Below are positions 47,258-59,649 of a DNA stretch of 64,000 nucleotides, piece by piece; positions within the stretch are counted from its first letter, which is position 1, and the number at the start of each line of letters is the position of its first letter. The stretch spans positions 12,786,890 to 12,850,889 of the forward strand of contig OX246741.1 of NCBI GenBank assembly GCA_945910005.1, given 5' to 3'. The notes below the pieces were generated by a model. That model saw nothing but the letters and a program-made list of their open reading frames with translations. It was not told where the DNA came from and ran no database searches. The stretch comes from Isoperla grammatica (taxonomy: Eukaryota > Arthropoda > Insecta > Plecoptera > Perlodidae). A program made the translations under genes and the position numbers.

Positions 47258-48257
47258 GTAAGTACGTATAATAAGGTTATGTGCGGGGACTTCTTTTAGT
47301 GAGAAGGGAATATAAGAATCCATATGATGTACAATGAGATTGGACTATACGGAACAGATTATCAGGAACTTGCGTTTGTATGAAGAATTGAAAAGGTAAT
47401 GGAAACACAAAAATAAAAGCAAAATCCATAAAACCAATCCAAGAACTGAATAGATTTAAATTATGAAAGAGATAACTACAACGCTTCCTAATATTGAAAG
47501 ATGAATAAATATCCTTTACGCTTTTAAAAAATAATAATACCACTTTTTAAAAGTCCAAACTGAAGAAAGGGAAATGGAGTTTAATTATTTTTTTTATTCT
47601 TAAAAGCTTTTCTCATTAAACGTGCGTGTCAGAATTGGTGGAGGGTTATGGAATAAAAAGTAATTAATATTCCGTTAAAAACTGTCACTTTTCTTATTAA
47701 TATTTATATCTTACTGAAATCATACTTTCATCGTAATTATTAATATATTCGAACACAAAGGAGCACTCAACACTTTTCATGTTCAAAGTCAGCTGTTCTT
47801 TTGCTGCTTAAATTACTCAAGTGAAAATATTGCGAATATTAAAATGTTAAAAGTTTCACTCAACGTGATTCTAAAGAAGAAAATCTTTGCTGTTGAATTA
47901 TTTGTTTTTTCCTGAAATACAAATGCTTCGATTAGATCACATCAACTCCCGACTTCAGACCCAGAACGCCGAGGACTTTTTCTTACGGTTCATTTCCTAT
48001 ACAGATTGGGGAATGATAGAAGCAATAGACAGTAAAACATTGGTAGTAAAATTACAACAAATTAAAATGAGATGCTATTTACAATAAAAGGAGAAAACGA
48101 CGACACATAATCCACTAAAATTGATATAACGCCTTCTATGTGGTTTGGACTGTCAGTCCGAATGTTTTAAGCTCATCGAGATATAAAGTGAGTTGTGATG
48201 AGCAGCTGATCAGAAAGAGAGTAAGACAAGAAGAAAGAAAGAAAGAAAGAATGAGAG

Positions 48258-48262
<5 letters not shown>

Positions 48263-48333
<71 letters not shown>

Positions 48334-48348
48334 GTTTTATTTCAACTG

Positions 48349-48429
<81 letters not shown>
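48263..48429. repeat. Interrupted (GA)n array with (TTGA)n insert and poly(G)9
   Basis: (GA)19 at 48263-48300, then eight TTGA units (48301-48333), then TGTTTTATTTCAACTGGC, then (GA)35 at 48351-48420 and nine G. The 50-bp non-GA insert looks like the 3' tail of a minus-strand retroelement placed inside the microsatellite. Confidence 0.85.
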
Positions 48430-49344
48430 AGAGCTGGTAGAGACAATGGTAAGGAAAGTGTATACTATACACGTAGTTGTCGGTGCATGACAGAAAGCGA
48501 AATTTTCTTTTTTTTTTAGTTTTAAATTAAATTCAAACTATGTATTATCTTTACAACTGTTTATTGAAAGCTTAGTTTTTTTAAAGTACACAAGCTAGTA
48601 TATTACTATTTATGGATGTGTGTCATTATTAATACCGTTAAAGTATCTTTAATAATATTGTATTTGTATTTTACTTGTAACACGTATGTACGTTTTCTGC
48701 CTCTAATATTTATGTCGTTAAAACACAACATTGTTAATTGTTCACTGACATTGAATTTATTAATTTACAGCAAAGCTAATGAAAACAATAGTGTATTCGT
48801 CAATACTCCAAATAAATAGTTTGAAACGTTAAAGTGATTCTCAAGTTATTTTCCAAGTACCAAACAAACAACACACCTAATATTGTGTGAGGGAGTAAGA
48901 GTTAGTTCAAACGGTTTATTTTGTACATAAACCAAATAAATATTACCCTGAATGTCAAGCTAGGTAATCAAATTATTTTGTTACAAACGAAGAGTAAATA
49001 TTATTATTTATATTTGTTATCAAATATAATAAATGTGTTTGCCAATCAGTTTCACAAAGTAATTTTTAACCGGTCATGTTTTACCATCTTGTATGTTCCT
49101 TGTACCCCCGACTATGACTTACTATGGTGCCCGAATCACTGTCTATATTAAAATGCTAGCTTATATGTTTTCTCTCAAAACAAGGTCTCAAAACAGCAAA
49201 ATAACCAGCTGAAAATACTGCAATTATTCTTGCAAATCCATTGTTTTTATTTTCAATGACATATTATACCTATCTATAATAAATAAACCTGTATTTAGTG
49301 TATGAATATGGGGTCGAGACAATCTGACTTTGATTGACCGAACT

Positions 49345-49369
49345 TTCTCCAGGGGATTAACGGACCTTG
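49345..49369. mobile_element. Fragment of hAT-like terminal repeat
   Basis: CCAGGGGATTAACGGACCTT(G) matches the right terminal repeat of the 89-bp element at 7872-7960 with one difference over about 20 bp. No left partner or 8-bp duplication was found within a few hundred bp upstream, so it is a truncated or older relative. Confidence 0.4.
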
Positions 49370-49679
49370 GCTGTTGAGCGAGGCATGCTTGAGCTTGCAC
49401 GGAGTATAGAGGCGCAGCGGGCCCGGGGCAGCGCACAACAATGTCAAATCAACGACACAGAAGCTGTGGGTGGTGTGGGAGGACGCACACCCCATTCACC
49501 ATCCAGCCGTCCCTTCAAGGCAAATCATGACTGGCTTCAAATTTCATTATCACATATACACTAGAGGCGACCTCTGTGATGTGGTAGGCAAAAACAGCTT
49601 ACAGGATACGGAACAAGGATAAACGCGGTGAATTTACTGTTTGTAAAATAATATAAATGCTCGTTTAATTGTGCGTATT

Positions 49680-49995
49680 TGAAGGAGTGGCCAATTTAGA
49701 AGTGAATTTATCTTTAAGGAAACTTCATATGGAGCGGATTTTCCATACATTCACGAGACAACATAAAAATAAATGATCCTTTAGTTGAGTAGCCAGCAGA
49801 GTGGCCAATTTAAAAGTAAATCTATCTTCTATAAAACTTCATACAGAGCGGGAATTCCATATATTCATGCCACACCTAAATAAATAACATAAATGATCCT
49901 TCAGTTGTGGATATAGTAGTGTTGAAAGAGTGGTTGATTTTTAAGTGAATCGATCTTAAAAAATAACACTTTAAACGGAGCGGGGTTTAAAACTG
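49680..49995. repeat. Tandem repeat, unit about 114-129 bp, three diverged copies
   Basis: Unit landmarks, in order: GAGTGGCCAATTTARAAGT, AATYTATCTT, AAACTTCATAYRGAGCGG, TTCCATA and AAATGATCCTTYAGTTG. AGTGG cores lie at about 49686, 49800 and 49929. The third copy is the most diverged. No coding or RNA signal. Confidence 0.75.
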
Positions 49996-50905
49996 ATTAA
50001 CAAAAAAACCAAAATGACCTGTGTTTTTACAAGAAGATGTTTAGGATACATCACTTCTAAAGGACAGAACAAGTAGAAACATGACCAGGGCACAAGGTCT
50101 TTTGTAAACTCGACACTTGGTAGAATTCAAATGACATGACGATCGAATACATTTTGTATTCCACCTATAATTATAGTTTGTATTTTAAATACAGAAACAT
50201 TACACGTAAATCGTAATTACCATATAATACATACATATTTTTGTGTGAAAACTTAAGACTCAAACAAAGAAATAAATACAATAAATAATAAGTGAGTGAA
50301 ATTGTGTGTGAGTGGGTGAGTGTGTGAGTGAGAAAATATGCAAATTTGTTTTAACGATATGTTTCAGTTTTAAATCTGATTTAGAAAGAAGAACAACAAA
50401 CAAAACTATTCAATTGTAATGAGACAAATAAGAAAACACTTAAACAAAATAAAATAGCAAAATATAACAAACAACCAAAAACAAAGTACCACTGAAAAAA
50501 GAACACAAACGTTACAAATTGAATGAAAAAATAATCATATAAATTTAAATCAAAAAACATAGTACAATACGAAAAACAAATATTAAATTTAATTATAATG
50601 TTTTTGAGTTATAACAAGTTAGTACACCAAATAACAGACGCAGCACAATTGTCTGTTCAGAAGGCGCATCTGGCACAGCCGAGTATTTGCAAGTATGACC
50701 CATAAACACGTGCGAATACAACGCGCATTCTTAGCATGCAAATTCTTGGCACCATTACAGCTTGCAAATTCCACAATACTTCAGAAGGGATTTCAGAGCC
50801 TGACGTTGCAATCAAAAGAAAGCTACACAGAGCACCATAAAGTCGCTGAAACCGTCCAGTAGTAAACGATTTTGAAAAGTTTTATTTAGTTTCGAAGAGA
50901 TTAAA

Positions 50906-50920
50906 CCCCCCCCCCCCCCC
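50906..50920. repeat. Poly(C)15 tract
   Basis: Fifteen consecutive C, followed by a pyrimidine-rich stretch to about 50975. Confidence 0.95.
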
Positions 50921-52150
50921 TCCAGCTGCCCCACCCTCTCTTTATATATCCATCCCACTAACCCTCCCACTTTTCGTCAACAAACGTTATCTCGGAGACG
51001 GAGACGAGGATTATGTAGTCATTTTTTGTTTAAACCATCACTGCAAAGACACATAATAAATTTGACTACTTAACAATATTATCACTATCAAAATAAATTC
51101 CCAAAATCTAAGAAAAAAAAAACGTAAAGGATTTCTTGTTCCTTAACAGAAATTTATATTACTTAAGTTGGAATAGATAAATAGCTATCGATTTGTTTTT
51201 TCTTGTAGAGTTTAGTAATTTTCTTAACAGTTTAACACTTACAATACTTATAAAATGTCACGGTATATTAAGTACATATTATAAGGATCGTTTGCAGTTA
51301 GTTAACTTATAATTTTTGAACTTGTAATAACTATGATACACAAATAATATTTTTGTTATGTATAGAAAAGAAATAATACAGGTGTGACGTATTCTCAATG
51401 ATTTAAATGCCAATTATTATCATGGTTATAAAACATAAAACGAGCATTCAAAGAAGTAACTTTAGAACCATAGATCTTCCAAATCGCGTAAACTAAACTA
51501 ATCTGAAATGATAAAAATTCAAATAAAAACTTAACAGTATCTTTAATATTTTAGTTTAAATAAGAATAAATTTAGAGTCTCCCAGAAAAGGACATCTTTG
51601 TGAAGAATCTCTTGAGACACTCCCACACGTTGTATTGCACTCCTAGTCCAGTAAACACAAAGAAAACCTCTAAAATCTACATTTATACATTATTCATGTA
51701 TTTCTTTCAAAGACGCCATTTATGGCTTTATTTGGTCGAATCGACTGAACTTTTATTGGAATCCACGAAAAGGAAAAGAAAACAACGGTCAATTGTCATC
51801 AACATTTGGCCAGTTTTCGATTGATACGTTTTTGTGGCCTAGTTTCCAGAGAAAACTTATTACAATGACGTATTTTCCCACGCGCAGGAAGTAGAAAGTT
51901 ACATATGAAAACTTTCCCGAACAATCACTAAACTCACGAACAAATACTAAGATCTTGAACTGTAGAAACAAACTTATATACAGTCAGTTCCGTCTGTGCA
52001 CATAGCTTGGAGGAAACGTTTCCTACACTAAAACCACACTTGCATGTTTCAAACAAGGAAACAAACACAATTAGTGTATACGCGAGAATGTCTAATACTT
52101 TCTGTCTCACAATAAAACAAGGGTCTTTTAAGTACTGTTGAGTAAGTACT

Positions 52151-52235
52151 GTATTAGTATTCAAAAGACGTCACATGGCGGCCATTATAAAGTACACATC
52201 GCTTGTTAACATTTTTTGTTCTGTCAATAGAAGAC
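52151..52235 (+). repeat. Possible dispersed repeat E, copy 2, with CRE/YY1/TATA motifs
   Basis: AGACGTCACATGGCGGCCAT contains a near-complete CRE and a YY1-type ATGGCGGC, followed by ATTATAAAG. TGTCAATAGAAGAC follows as in the 18.7-kb copy. A 75-codon plus frame (52175-52402) starts at the ATGGCGGC, but its AT-rich translation shows no domain. Promoter or repeat cannot be told apart here. Confidence 0.3.
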
Positions 52236-52710
52236 ACATATATTATCCAGGAAATATCACAGTTTTTGCCGTATGGATTGACGTGTGCAGGTTAAAGTTT
52301 AAGAAAATGATAACATATGCAAATGATTGTCTTCAAACAGAGTTTACGCGTTCTTATTTTGTTTTCAGTCATAATACGGAAATTGTGTTTGAAAACATTT
52401 GATAATGAACTGCAATATTGCAACAAGGAAGCGTCGGAAGAACGTAAACAAAATGTTCACAGAGTACCTCAGTATGGCCACCGTGCGAGACCGGAAATGA
52501 CGTTATTACATACTCTCTAAACTGTTCAATCTCCGAGGATACAACACACCATTGTTCTTTTCGACTTTGTGTATTTATTTGACAAATAAAACAAGCGGAT
52601 ATTAATCCACTAAACAAACACCTAATTGTTTGTTTTTATTAAAAACAAGTAATTTTTGCAGTTTGTAAAACACAAACACGATTCTGATTCCATGTTCACT
52701 CAGACCATCC

Positions 52711-53015
52711 CATATGACGGTAACAGTCAATCCTTACGCCATATACGACAGTAACAGTCAATTCTTACGCGGGCGTAACTTACGCCATATATCCATATAT
52801 GACGGTAACAGTCAATTCGTACACCATATATGACGGTAACAGTCAATCCTTACGCTATATATGACGGTAACAGTCAATCCTTACGCTATATATGACGGTA
52901 ACAGTCAATCCTTACGCCATATATGACGGGAACAGTCAATCCTTACGCCATATATGACGGTATAGCAGTCAATCCCTACGCAATATATGACGGTAAAACA
53001 GTCACTCCTTACGCC
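52711..53015. repeat. 31-bp minisatellite, nine units
   Basis: Unit CATATATGACGGTAACAGTC plus AATCCTTACGC. Nine copies, the middle ones nearly identical. The second is followed by an extra GGGCGTAACTTACGC segment, and the last two have TATAGCAGTC and TAAAACAGTC variants. Confidence 0.92.
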
Positions 53016-54589
53016 ATGTTAGATACCATCGACTTTCTCTTGTTTTGATTGTGTTCTCGTGGCTAACGAAGGGATGTTAGCGCCCATATTTGCACACGAT
53101 TGTAGCTTATAAGTAAACATAGCAATAATATTTATACAACCCTTACGTTCAAACGTGATCGCAAGTTCATTAAATATTCCGTCACTGAATCAACATGCGT
53201 AGCGCTTGCTTTTAATATGGAAGAAGGGTGAGGCGGGTTATCGTATCAGATTGAAGTTTGTGTTTGTGTAAATTAGAAAAGTGGTAAATATTTGGCGAAG
53301 CTGTTTGATTATTATTCGAGGCGATGGAAGCGGATTGCTGTTCTGCGTATAAATGTATAAACGGATTGTAAATGTGGCGGGCGGTGATTTGAAATGTAAA
53401 ACACTGGACGCGTGATTCAGAACCTTTAAAGTGATTCATTTAATAAGAGTTTTCGTCGTCGATGAAATAAAAAGAGTGCCTGAAAATTAAAACAAACAAA
53501 CACGAGGATAATTTTGGAATGTTAAAACGTTTTCATCAATCATTATTTTTTAACTGTGAACATATTAAAGTTCATTTTGTTTTGTGTTTTAAGGATAATT
53601 GCATTCTTAACCATGTAAGAATAATGTTATTTCTAAATGATCTGGAGGCTCATTATGAAATAACTAACAAATATAGAGAAAATAAATTATTGTTGTCCAT
53701 ATGGAACGAAACAGTTGTCTTCTAAAACGATTCTGGCATTAAAATTCCCACATAATGTGTCGTCTATGAATATATAATTTGTATATTTGTATTTGTATTT
53801 GTTCTATGGTGTCTCAAAATTTCCGTCTCAATGTCTTCGTTTCGTGTTTGAATAATGATTCGAATTAGATTAACTACGAAAATACCACAATTAATGAAAA
53901 TATACAAATATAATAATTATGTTGCTTTATACACATAAACCATTACTTTATATATTATATTTTGGAAAAAAAAAATCCAGACAAAACATGACACCACGTC
54001 ATTAGTATTTCATAAAACGTAGTTCTCTTTTAGACACCATTGTACCATGGGTTAGTTGAATTCCTCCAAATGTTTTCTGAACTGAGAATTTGTCCAGTTA
54101 TAAAAAGGTATTTGCATAATATCGAATAATTAGTAATGTTCAAGACTTCCATATTCTTTAGTCAATAATTTAGTTTAATTTCAATAATTGACGCATTCAT
54201 CGAACAATCGCAAAGGAGATAAATCAGCCAGAGCAATGAAACCACTCAGGTTCTGTTATTTCTACCAACAAAACAAAACTACATTGAAAGACTGGAGCCG
54301 AGCAGAGAGAAATATCCCAATAAATTCGAAAAGACACTATAATTAATGGGCCCTATAAATGCTTTTCTTTATTTCCTAATAGCCGTGCTGAGGGTTCTTC
54401 AGAAACTTCATCTTAAACTGATTTATGGCAGAACAGAGACGGAAAATGGAAAAATCGTAAAGATTTGAAAAGGTAATAAAAAACAAAGACAACAACGTAA
54501 AGCCACTACTTGAAAAGTTAGTGTTTACGACTTACGTTCGCTATACGAGTCAATAGAAGGTTTATATCATGACGGAATGATTTCGAAAG

Positions 54590-55235
54590 TAAAAACTAGA
54601 GATGTTCGGATTACAGATGAGCTGGAAGCAAACTGTGCTCAGCGCGTGGGTGGGTCGGTGACTATAAATACAATAGCTTAGACTCGTATGCTGAAGGATG
54701 GGGGTTCGATGTAGAAACACAAGGATCTGATACTGTTGAGTGAAAATCAGAAATAAAAGATGTTCGGATTACAGATGAGCTGTAAAGAAACTGTGCTGAA
54801 GTGAGTGGGTGGGCTGGTGACTATAAATACAATAGCTTAGACTCGTATGCTGAAGGATGTGTGTTCGATAGGGTCACAAGGATCCGATACTATTGAGTGA
54901 AAATCAGAAATTAAAGATGTTCGGATTACAGATGAGCTGGAAAGAAACTGTGCTCAAGTGAGTGGGTGGGTCGGTGACTATAAATACAATAGCGTAGACT
55001 TGTATGCTGAAGGATGTGGGTTCGATGTAGAATCACAAGGATCCGATACAGTTGAGTGAAAATCAGAAATAAAAGATGTTTGGATTAAAAATGACCTGGA
55101 AAGAAACTGTGCTGAAGTGAGTGGGTGAATGTGTGACTATAAATACAATAGCGAAGACTCGTATGCTGAAGGATGTGGGTTCGATGTAGGATCAATCACA
55201 ATGATCCGATAATATTGAGTGAAAATTAGAAATAA
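54590..55235 (+). repeat. 158-bp tandem repeat with tRNA-like box, four units
   Basis: GATGTTCGG cores lie at 54601, 54759 and 54916, with a GATGTTTGG variant at 55075. Each unit carries ACTATAAATACAATAGC, GACTCGTATGCTGAAGGATG and GGGTTCGATGTAG. The GGTTCGATG sequence resembles the polymerase III B box and GGTGACTATAAATACAATAG may be a degenerate D arm, so the unit may be a tandemly amplified tRNA-derived SINE fragment. Units are close to one another, suggesting fairly recent amplification. Confidence 0.8.
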
Positions 55236-55239
55236 GAAC

Positions 55240-56880
55240 ATCCAACGCGTACTAAGAATTGAACACATGTGTCTCCAATTGAATTCAGTTTCTAGTCGGC
55301 ACATTCCTTGGTGTTTATAAGTAGTCATCGAAAGAAGTACACAAGTATTGATAAGCCGATGTGTATTCTGTAGCACAGAACTCTGGACTTACAAAGCGGA
55401 AGTGGCCCAAGGTTAATTATTTTAGTGCACACAAACGGGTAAATAAGCTGTATTTAGAGGTATCTTGCAAACAATTAGTCCCTGTAATACTGATTAAAAT
55501 ATAATAATGCAGCAATAATATTACCAATATTGGTGTTTCTTATTGGGAAAACTAGTGCTAAAACCAAAAAGATGTACTGTGCTCAACGTTAAGTGCAGTT
55601 GTGGAGTTGGCGAAAAGCTCAAGAATACCAACGCGTGTTTATTTAGAATTCCATTGAATTAGTGTTGAATTAGGGTGAATGCCTGAAAAACGTAAATAAG
55701 TTAACACATAAAAACTCAAATAGATTATTCGTAACCAAAATCACAAGTTGGAACTTGAAAATTAAACAGGATATATTGCTAAACAGTGCTAACTACGTAA
55801 GGAGATTGCAGACCTGCATAGAATCTATGTAAAATTTTATGTCCTAGGGGTAAACGTTATGTTTCCCCAAACATGTTGATTTGTTTATTTATATAATTAT
55901 AAAGAGTTAAAATTATTAACACGATGCGGGAAAATGACAACAATAATACATATTTACCCGCGAGGTTTTTGACGTATTCATAACAGTGTCCACCATTTCA
56001 CACACTTCATCACTTACTATCAAAACCTTTATGTCACATGTTAATAAACTCTGACATATCATCGCCCTTGTTTCTATGCGTCAAATTTATACACAACCAA
56101 ACCAACAACACACATTGTGAATAATTCTCTTTTTCGAAGCCATTCAATGTGTTTTTCACTCCACCTTTTAAATATTTCATTCGTGTGTTGGGAAATGATT
56201 CCCTCTAGACAGCCCCCGTTGGCACGTAGCTGCATGTATGTATTATAGGTCACTACGTGCAACGAATGGTAAAGCGCCTTTTTAAAGCCAACTACACAGG
56301 ATATGCAGATCCATTCGAAAAATAAATATATCACTTCCGAATTCCCGTCAAAGGTTTCACTAAAATTGTATATCTCTATCTAGGTCAATGATATGTAACC
56401 ATAAATACCGTTCATAATATTTTCTTATCTATTATTACGTGTATTGGTTATTGCTACTATCTGTGGATCGAGTTGGATATATTGAAATATAGGTTATTCC
56501 GATAGAAATTGTGTGTGGAATTTCAGAGACGATTCGAAACTGAAATAACGTTTCATTGGTACGAACACTTGCGGAATAGAAAAGTGGTTTGATTCCTAGC
56601 TGAGACAATACACGAAAGAATTGGACAAGATTCCATGTAACTATAACATGTTACATACAGTTGAACATCAATATATTCTGCAAAACAGTTGCGTGCAAAG
56701 TTTTTCCATTCAAAACACGTATTGCATAAAATCCAAAACACAAAATACGGTATTATGTCACCTAGACCTGTATTCGCTGGAGGAAGAAGGGACATAATTT
56801 CCACCCAGAGCCCTATTGTAATCGCAAACACATTGTATACCAAAACATTACAATGATACTTATAGGCATAATTCAGTACG
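55240..56880. other. Anonymous AT-rich DNA
   Basis: No gene, tandem array or transposon end recognised. Minus-strand frames of 79-96 codons (55137-55376, 56074-56334, 56553-56843) carry no recognised domain, and no convincing splice signals were noted. Confidence 0.45.
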
Positions 56881-56884
56881 AATT

Positions 56885-56955
56885 GGCTGGCTCATGCGGT
56901 AGGTCCTAAACTTATACCTAGGGAATTGGGTTCGAATCCCGCATAAATCATGTTT
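56885..56955 (+). ncRNA. tRNA-like SINE head (degenerate)
   Basis: GGCTGGCTCATGCGGTAGG resembles a polymerase III A box and GGGTTCGAATCCCGC is a good B box and T arm, spaced as in a tRNA. The anticodon and acceptor stems do not pair well, so this is not a functional tRNA. The same TTCGAATCCCGCATAA ending occurs on the minus strand at about 8109-8124, supporting a dispersed SINE family. Confidence 0.4.
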
Positions 56956-58568
56956 TATTTTAGTTGTCCATCTTTATTTCTCCCCTCTCATCGTCTAGAT
57001 TCTAGAATCGCATGATTGCAATAATAGAGACAGAGCATAATTCTGTTCAAATTAACTACTGCTCCTATTCTCCACCGCATCAACCCCTCTACGAATGTTC
57101 CGCTTATCTGATTGATCAACAACGTTATTGAATACATTCAAGAGGCAAAACACTAGAAAATAACGCGCGCATTTAGTCGTTCTATGTTCCATACAAACGT
57201 CTTCCGGTTGCTCTAAGAGTGATTAGTGATCACCAAACAACGACCTCTAACGTCTGTCGTTAGGGTTACTGGATATAATCATAGTTGTAAAACACATCCG
57301 TTCTGTTATTTGTTGTCTTAATTCATATTGGCGCTCAATCTGATGGGGTGATCGTCTCGTGACCGGTCACAGCTCGTCGTGCGGAATTATCGTCAAGTCA
57401 CGTGGGTAACACGCCCTTTAGCCACGCCCACTTAGACGTTTACACTCTGTCTTCTAATGTTGCCTCAATAATAATAATCGATTATTATTAGCTGCATTCA
57501 GCTGTCTTTTACAATACACTGTCATACTAGTTTGCACTTATTAGTCTGCGTTAAGACATTTTATATAGTAGTAAAACTTTCTGTTAGTTAAAAGTTCTAT
57601 CATTTTCAGAGTTTCGAAATTCATTTGGAAGGTTATTGTACACAAGTTTATACCCTTCAGAAATAAATATATGCTTATATATTATTCAAATAGCATGTCA
57701 CAGTGCTGTGTGCATGTATGTATTTAACTATAATAATTTTCCAGTTTAAATATTCAATCATTATGTTGTTTACTATATTGTAAATGGAAATGAAAAACAT
57801 ATTAGAAAATCAATAAATAATGGGGTTTGTGCACACTACTAGGTGGAAGATCGTATTTACAAATGTGTGAAGTTGGAACTAATACATCGTAGAACATGTT
57901 CTTTTAATTCTAAAACCTAAGATGACAAAGAAAAATAAAACAATTCATTTGGTGGAGGTGCCGGGTTTTGGTAAATTAATTTGAAATAAGATATTTTTTA
58001 TATTTGATCCATTTACACATCAGTTTAGATAGAAAATGTTGTATCACTTAATTGAATCCTGTTCAGGAGATAGTCATTGATAACGTAATTAAGACCGACG
58101 GAATTACAACGAGAGTTTTAAAATGTTATTTATATATAGGCCTACATGTAAACGGTGATTGGGAGCCGTCCGAGCAACTAGTCTCATAGTAAATGTTAAT
58201 ATGTACCCCAATTAAATTCATTTCCTGTAACTGAGGGGGTAAATATTAAATTATTTTATTTGAAATGGGAATGTTAACGATAGTGTAATGAGACGTTAAT
58301 TAATACTTTATGAAGGGGAACAAAATATAGATACGTTGCGTAAAATTTGATAGTTACAATTTATAATCAATACTGTAAATTTTGTAAATAATTAATTGAA
58401 GATTCTGTTGATCTTAATACTATCTTAATACGAGTAATTTAAAAAAATGTGATTTTACATTAATGTTTGACGATTTGAACCCAAGATTCTAATGTTTCCT
58501 ACTTTTCAGAAATTCTCTAGAAACCATAGAGACCCCTTCCGACATCCATCGCCAACTTATCGTCCGAA

Positions 58569-58633
58569 GTGCATTTGTGGTTAGAACACGTAACTATGAC
58601 TCCAGAGGTTTCCGGTTCGATTCCCAGAGCAGC
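58569..58633 (+). ncRNA. tRNA-like SINE head (degenerate)
   Basis: GTGGTTAGAACACGTAACTA (A-box region) and CCGGTTCGATTCCC (B box), about 35 bp apart, match tRNA internal promoter geometry. Arms are imperfect. Sequence to a T-rich run at 58799-58813 could be the body. The overlapping 67-codon frame is probably incidental. Confidence 0.4.
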
Positions 58634-59649
58634 AATCAGAACGGAAAGGAAAGGAAGCACTAAAATAAACGAGGAAAAACTACTTCCTGATCACTACGTG
58701 TTTCACCACAATAACGATAGTGGTTCAGATTCAAGCAAAATGGGAGTCGTTCCCATTTCGCTCTCTGAGTGAAGTCTTGCTCTTTAGTTTATAGAGATTT
58801 TTTTTTTTTTTTTCTTTTTACAAAAAAGGGTTTTCTCAATCGTAAGAAGAATAATGTTAAGGAGTTGGAAGGAGACCCCGGAAAATATTCGTTTACCATT
58901 ATAATACGCCAAACAGTTACCAGAAGAGGATCACCTACATTAAGGACCGTACGAATACCTCAACCCACCAGAACCTCGTCTATAATCTAAGTTTATTAAA
59001 TTATATAGGGATTTCGGATCATGCATCACAAAAAAGTGATGTGGAAGTTGAGTAAAAGTGTGATGAATTTGATGATTCCTTGACAGAACTGCGTATACAG
59101 CCACGTTTTTTTTTATATAAAACAATTGATGTTTATCAAATTATAAGAATTGTGCAGCTGTGGCGCTTTAGGCATTTCTCTACAATCGTGAGTTCTTGCA
59201 TCCCATCAATTATTACTTAATTGTATTGTTATTATATGTTTTATATGTTTACTAAATATACTATGAAGTATATTTGCCCATCGAGGTAACATTTACACCA
59301 CTCCACGGTAGGAAAACATTATAAAGTATACGCAAATAATTGTAAACTGATGTTACGTAGGGAAGATGTAATTTATTAGGTGCCTTGTTGCTATGACTAC
59401 TGCAAAGTTATCGTCCGATGGATATAAGACAGTTCCAGAATCTAGCCCCAAAACATACCCAAAAATCGAACCCAGGTCCTTATGCTTTGGGACCGTGAAT
59501 AGTCACCATGATCGTTGGTATCAGAAATTGTATTCGGTTTTAGAAGAAATGTATCGGAGCGTTCAAATATGTACGCCTTATCTAACTAACTGTCTTCACG
59601 TTTCGCATAAGCTGACTCCGTTGATCAAGGCTTATGTATATTCTTGAGC

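Noticed and set aside
50280..50335. Run of GTGAGT splice-donor-like sites
   Set aside because: They belong to an irregular GTGA/GTGT simple repeat with no adjacent open exon.
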